Source: Nannocystaceae bacterium (lineage in GTDB: Bacteria > Myxococcota_A > Polyangia > Nannocystales > Nannocystaceae). From it: a stretch of 33,815 bases of DNA. Shown here piece after piece: positions 31,065 to 33,815 of the stretch (positions within the stretch are counted from its first letter, which is position 1; every line of letters starts with the position of its first letter). Under the pieces are notes generated by a model, which saw nothing but the letters and a program-made list of their open reading frames with translations, did no database searches and was not told the origin of the DNA. The stretch lies in assembly GCA_019694555.1 (NCBI GenBank), contig JAIBBS010000087.1, positions 1 to 33,815 of the forward strand. Direction: 5' to 3'. The translations under genes were made by a program, and so were the position numbers.

Positions 31065-32684
31065 ATGGCCCAGTCGAACGGTTCTGCAGACGATCCCCAG
31101 GCGGTGCTGAGCGCCCGCGAGCACCTGGCCGACATCGGCGGCGGACCGGCGCTGGCGCGCGCGGACGAGGCCGCACGCGCCAAGGCCGAGGCCGCCAGCG
31201 AGGCCGCGCACGCACGCGTCCACGCGGCCGGGCGGCTGACCGCACGCGAGCGCATCGCCCAGCTGCTCGATCCCGGCAGCTTCGTCGAGCTCGACCGCTT
31301 CGTCACGCACGCGTGCAACGACTTCGGCATGGCCGAGAAGAAGGTCTACGGCGACGGTGTCGTGACCGGCCACGGCACCATCGACGGCCGCACGGTCTTC
31401 GTGTTCGCGCAGCAGTCCGAGGCCTTCGGCGGCAGCTTGGGCATGGCCCACGCGCGGAAGATCTGCAAGGTCATGGATCTGGCCATGGACGTCGGCGCGC
31501 CGGTCATCGGCCTCAACGACTCCGGTGGCGCGCGCATCCAAGAGGGCGTGGAGTCGCTCGCGGGCTACGCCGAGATCTTCAAGCGCAACGTGCTGGCCTC
31601 GGGCGTGGTGCCGCAGATCTCCGTGGTGCTGGGGCCGTGCGCCGGCGGTGCGGTCTACTCGCCCGCGCTGACCGACCTCGTGCTCATGGTCGAGCAGTCG
31701 AGCTACATGTTCATCACCGGGCCGGACGTCATCCGCGCGGTCACCCACGAGGAGGTGACCAAGGAACAGCTCGGCGGCGCAGCGACCCACAACGAGCGCT
31801 CCGGCGTCGCGCACTTCTCCTGCCGCGACGAGGTCACCGCGCTGGCGATCACGCGGCAGCTGCTGTCGTTCCTGCCGGCCAACAACCTCGGCGAGGCGCC
31901 GCGCACCGCCTGCCGCGACTCGGTCGAGCGCAGCTGCCCCGAGCTGCGTCAGGTCGTGCCGATCGATCCCAGCAAGCCCTACGACATCCGCGGCATCGTG
32001 CGCGCCGTCGCAGACGACGGCCTGTTCCTCGAGGTGCAGGAGAACTTCGCCAAGAACATCGTCATCGGCTTCGTGCGCATCGACGGGCAGAGCGTGGGCG
32101 TGGTCGCCAACCAACCGCTGGTGCTCGCGGGTTGCCTCGACATCGACGCCTCGACCAAGGCCGCCCGATTCGTGCGCATGTGCGACGCGTTCAACGTGCC
32201 GTTGCTGACCCTGGTCGACGTGCCCGGCTTCCTGCCCGGCACCGACCAGGAGTTCCGCGGCATCATCCGGCACGGCGCCAAGCTGCTGTACGCGTTCACC
32301 GAGGCCACGGTGCCCAAGGTCACCATCGTCACGCGCAAGGCCTACGGCGGCGCCTACGACGTCATGGCCAGCAAGCACATCCGCGGTGACATCAACCTCG
32401 CGTACCCCACCGCCGAGATCGCGGTCATGGGCGCCGAGGGAGCGGTCAACATCGTGTTCCGCCGCGAGCTGCAGGGCGCCGGTGATCCCGACGCGACGCG
32501 GCGCCAGCTGGCGGCGCAGTACCGCGAGCTGTTCGCGAACCCGTACAAGGCCGCCGAGCTCGGCTTCATCGACCAGGTCATCGATCCGGCGCAGACGCGC
32601 GTGCGCGTGGCGCAGAGCTTCGCGATGCTGCGCAACAAGAAGCAGGACAACCCGCGCAAGAAGCACGGCAACATCCCGCTGTGA
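31065..32684 (+). CDS. pccB: Acyl-CoA carboxylase beta (carboxyltransferase) subunit, propionyl-CoA type
   Basis: A 539-residue biotin-dependent carboxyltransferase of the PccB/AccD5 group, which moves the carboxyl from biotin to propionyl-CoA (and often acetyl-CoA). Seen: the AGRLTARERI start of the domain, FGGSLGMAHARKICKVMDLA, the oxyanion-hole glycines in LNDSGGARIQEGV and LGPCAGGAVYSP, the second half-domain with DVPGFLPGT and RKAYGGAYDVM, and the C-terminus KKHGNIPL typical of PccB. A 55-residue Ala/Glu-rich N-terminus precedes the domain. Myxobacteria use propionyl- and malonyl-type extender units for fatty acids and polyketides, so the enzyme may serve either. The biotin carboxylase/carrier subunit is not in the window. 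Confidence 0.93.
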   Translation: MAQSNGSADDPQAVLSAREHLADIGGGPALARADEAARAKAEAASEAAHARVHAAGRLTARERIAQLLDPGSFVELDRFVTHACNDFGMAEKKVYGDGVVTGHGTIDGRTVFVFAQQSEAFGGSLGMAHARKICKVMDLAMDVGAPVIGLNDSGGARIQEGVESLAGYAEIFKRNVLASGVVPQISVVLGPCAGGAVYSPALTDLVLMVEQSSYMFITGPDVIRAVTHEEVTKEQLGGAATHNERSGVAHFSCRDEVTALAITRQLLSFLPANNLGEAPRTACRDSVERSCPELRQVVPIDPSKPYDIRGIVRAVADDGLFLEVQENFAKNIVIGFVRIDGQSVGVVANQPLVLAGCLDIDASTKAARFVRMCDAFNVPLLTLVDVPGFLPGTDQEFRGIIRHGAKLLYAFTEATVPKVTIVTRKAYGGAYDVMASKHIRGDINLAYPTAEIAVMGAEGAVNIVFRRELQGAGDPDATRRQLAAQYRELFANPYKAAELGFIDQVIDPAQTRVRVAQSFAMLRNKKQDNPRKKHGNIPL

Positions 32685-32697
32685 CGCGGGCGCGCGA

Positions 32698-33096
32698 TCA
32701 CTCGCCGGTGCGGGCCACGCCCTCGCCACGACCCAGCCGCGCGGACAGCTGCTTCGCCGGCGGGTAGTCCGGCCGCAGCTGCAGCGCGCGCGCGACCGCC
32801 TTGGTGGCGGTGGTGCCGTCGCCCATGCGCGCGGCGATCTCGGCGCGCACGGTCCACAGCTGCGCGTCGTCGGGGTCGAGTGCGATCGCGGTGTCGATGG
32901 CTTGCTTCGCGTCGGCCAGGCGCGGCGGCGCGGCCTCGAGCGCGAGGCGGGCGCGCAGGTACGCGGCGTAGGCAGCGTTGGTCGGCGGGGTCGAGTGGAC
33001 CTGCTGACCGTCGACCAGGTGCAGCGCGCGGTCGCTGACGAACGTGGGCGAGCACGCCGCGAACAGCAGCAGCGACGGGAGCAGGCGGAGCGACAT
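32698..33096 (-). CDS. Small TPR-like lipoprotein
   Basis: A 132-residue predicted lipoprotein: MSLRLLPSLLLFAAC gives a lipobox FAAC with Cys15. The body contains TPR-type helices (ADAKQAIDTAIALDPDDAQLWTVRAEIAARMGD region and ATKAVARALQLRPDYPPAKQL), enough for about two repeats. The ATG at 33096 was chosen; a GTG nine bases upstream (33105) overlaps the stop of the preceding membrane-protein gene (GTGA) and is equally possible. The two minus-strand genes form a short operon. The gene converges on pccB with 13 bases between the stops. Function is unknown; such lipoproteins often support protein complexes at the outer membrane. Confidence 0.78.
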   Translation of the reverse strand: MSLRLLPSLLLFAACSPTFVSDRALHLVDGQQVHSTPPTNAAYAAYLRARLALEAAPPRLADAKQAIDTAIALDPDDAQLWTVRAEIAARMGDGTTATKAVARALQLRPDYPPAKQLSARLGRGEGVARTGE

Positions 33097-33101
33097 CGAT
33101 C

Positions 33102-33557
33102 TCACAGCAGCGTGCTCAGGTAGACCGCGAGGCAGTACCACGGCGTGCCCGCGAGCAGCAGCGCACGGCGTGCGCGCGACAGGTGCAGGCGGCTGCCGCC
33201 GGCGAGGATCGCTGCGATCGCGATGCACCACACCGCCGCGGCCGCGACCACGGCGAGCGCGAAGCTCTTGAGCGACCACGGCGCGAGCGAGGGCACCAGC
33301 GCGCCCACGGCCGCGACCGCGGTGAGGGCGACGGGGATCCAGCTGGTCCACAGCGCCGCGGTCGCGAGCAGTCCGGCACCTTGGGCCTGCGCCGCCGGAC
33401 GGCGCAGGTGCGAGAAGACCCAGGCCACCAGGAACAACGCGCTCACGGCCAGCGCCAGCGCGACGCCGCCCAGCGCGAGCAGCTCGCGGATCCGTTCGAG
33501 CAGCTCCCGCAGCTTGTCCAGGTCGGGCAGTCCGGCGATCGCCAACAGCGCGCTCAT
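33102..33557 (-). CDS. Membrane protein with four predicted helices, family unknown
   Basis: A 151-residue protein. The N-terminus has a short amphipathic helix (LPDLDKLRELLERIRELLAL), followed by four probable membrane helices at about residues 26-48, 58-81, 88-111 and 127-150, separated by short loops (one with SHLRRPAAQAQG, one with SRARR). I do not recognise a family. The ATG at 33557 is the first after a plausible promoter. It is the first gene of a minus-strand pair with the TPR-like lipoprotein, whose start may overlap this stop, so the two products may act together in the envelope. Confidence 0.75.
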   Translation of the reverse strand: MSALLAIAGLPDLDKLRELLERIRELLALGGVALALAVSALFLVAWVFSHLRRPAAQAQGAGLLATAALWTSWIPVALTAVAAVGALVPSLAPWSLKSFALAVVAAAAVWCIAIAAILAGGSRLHLSRARRALLLAGTPWYCLAVYLSTLL

Positions 33558-33566
33558 CGAAGCAAA

Positions 33567-33594
33567 AGTGTAGCAGTGGCACCCTCGGGGGCAA
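33567..33594 (-). promoter_or_regulatory. Candidate promoter of the minus-strand envelope pair
   Basis: On the minus strand TTGCCC (33594-33589) and TACACT (33572-33567) are 16 bases apart, and the ATG at 33557 begins nine bases after the -10, so the transcript would have almost no leader. Confidence 0.4.
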
Positions 33595-33699
33595 AAACGC
33601 GGGTCCGCAGCGGCGCTGCCGGCCGCCTGGCCGCGATCGCGCGCCGTGCGAGACGGCGGCGGCCGGCCCGGCGTCGCGGCCCGAGCTCGCCGGGGCACC

Positions 33700-33728
33700 T
33701 TGCGCGAACGGCCGTGCACGGGTATTAG
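33700..33728 (+). promoter_or_regulatory. Promoter of the tRNA-Arg gene
   Basis: TTGCGC (33700-33705) and TATTAG (33723-33728) are exactly 17 bases apart, and the tRNA begins 11 bases after the -10, the expected spacing for a stable-RNA promoter. The -10 is the most AT-rich spot in this gap. Confidence 0.6.
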
Positions 33729-33739
33729 ACCGGGCTCAC

Positions 33740-33815
33740 GCGCGCGTAGCTCAGTTGGATAGAGCGTCGGCCTCCGGAGCCGAAGGCCGCAGGTTCGACT
33801 CCTGCCGCGCGCGCC
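33740..33815 (+). tRNA. tRNA-Arg, anticodon CCG (3' CCA cut by window edge)
   Basis: A full cloverleaf folds. The acceptor is GCGCGCG with CGCGCGC, the D stem GCTC/GAGC, the anticodon stem TCGGC/GCCGA with loop CTCCGGA (anticodon CCG, reading CGG), the variable loop AGGCC, and the T stem GCAGG/CCTGC with loop TTCGACT. The discriminator base is G at 33813, followed by CC at the very end of the window, so a genome-encoded CCA is likely, with its A outside. CGG is expected to be a much-used arginine codon in this GC-rich genome. Confidence 0.96.

Noticed and set aside
31065..32684. Carboxylase beta subunit as part of a polyketide cluster
   Set aside because: No polyketide synthase, acyltransferase or carrier protein gene is nearby; a housekeeping role is more likely.
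33740..33815. tRNA-Arg as an integration site of a mobile element
   Set aside because: No integrase, direct repeat of the tRNA end or composition change is visible in the window; the flanking side lies outside.

Overview
The window reads as a chromosomal segment of a high-GC myxobacterium, most likely of the Nannocystineae type (Nannocystis/Plesiocystis/Haliangium relatives). This rests on very strong GC at third codon positions, Thr/Ser- and Gly/Asp/Ser-rich linkers in surface proteins, a C-terminus resembling the MYXO-CTERM sorting signal, and a gene cluster resembling the Glt/Agl gliding-type envelope machinery. The taxon is inferred; there is no rRNA or marker gene to fix it.

Layout. Left end (1-7.6 kb): a truncated minus-strand secreted protein, a YbiT-like ABC-F ATPase, an FG-GAP lipoprotein, a minus-strand pair (TetR regulator and Mpo1-like protein) with a dyad operator candidate, a lytic transglycosylase lipoprotein, and a metzincin-like surface protein whose zinc motif begins with Gln instead of His. 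Then 7.6-10.7 kb: rplU-rpmA-obg behind a good sigma-70-type promoter, with an unusual acidic insert in Obg, followed by frmA (class III alcohol dehydrogenase) and a convergent four-helix membrane protein.

Centre (11.6-25.3 kb): the most interesting part. A five-gene, tightly overlapping run encodes exported or lipid-anchored Ala/Pro-rich and TPR proteins. It is followed by a TolQ/ExbB protein, two ExbD/TolR proteins, a perfect intrinsic terminator, a third ExbD/TolR protein, and a protein with an FHA-like domain, a membrane helix and an AgmX/PglI (TonB-like) C-terminal domain. This is the parts list of a proton-driven trans-envelope machine related to the Myxococcus Glt/Agl complex. Two of the three ExbD-type proteins carry Asn where the proton-carrying Asp is expected; the third keeps Asp.

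Right part (25.4-33.8 kb): a small secreted protein, an outer-membrane beta-barrel overlapping a short polysaccharide-export (OPX) lipoprotein, a lid-less Hsp70 coupled by stop/start overlaps to a J-domain protein and then to hisB, an acyl-CoA carboxylase beta subunit, two convergent small envelope proteins, and a tRNA-Arg(CCG) cut at its CCA end.

Several intergenic regions share a TAnnnT hexamer with a GC-rich core shortly before the start codon. I read it as the local -10 element and used it to choose some starts. No CRISPR, insertion sequence, integrase or rRNA was seen.
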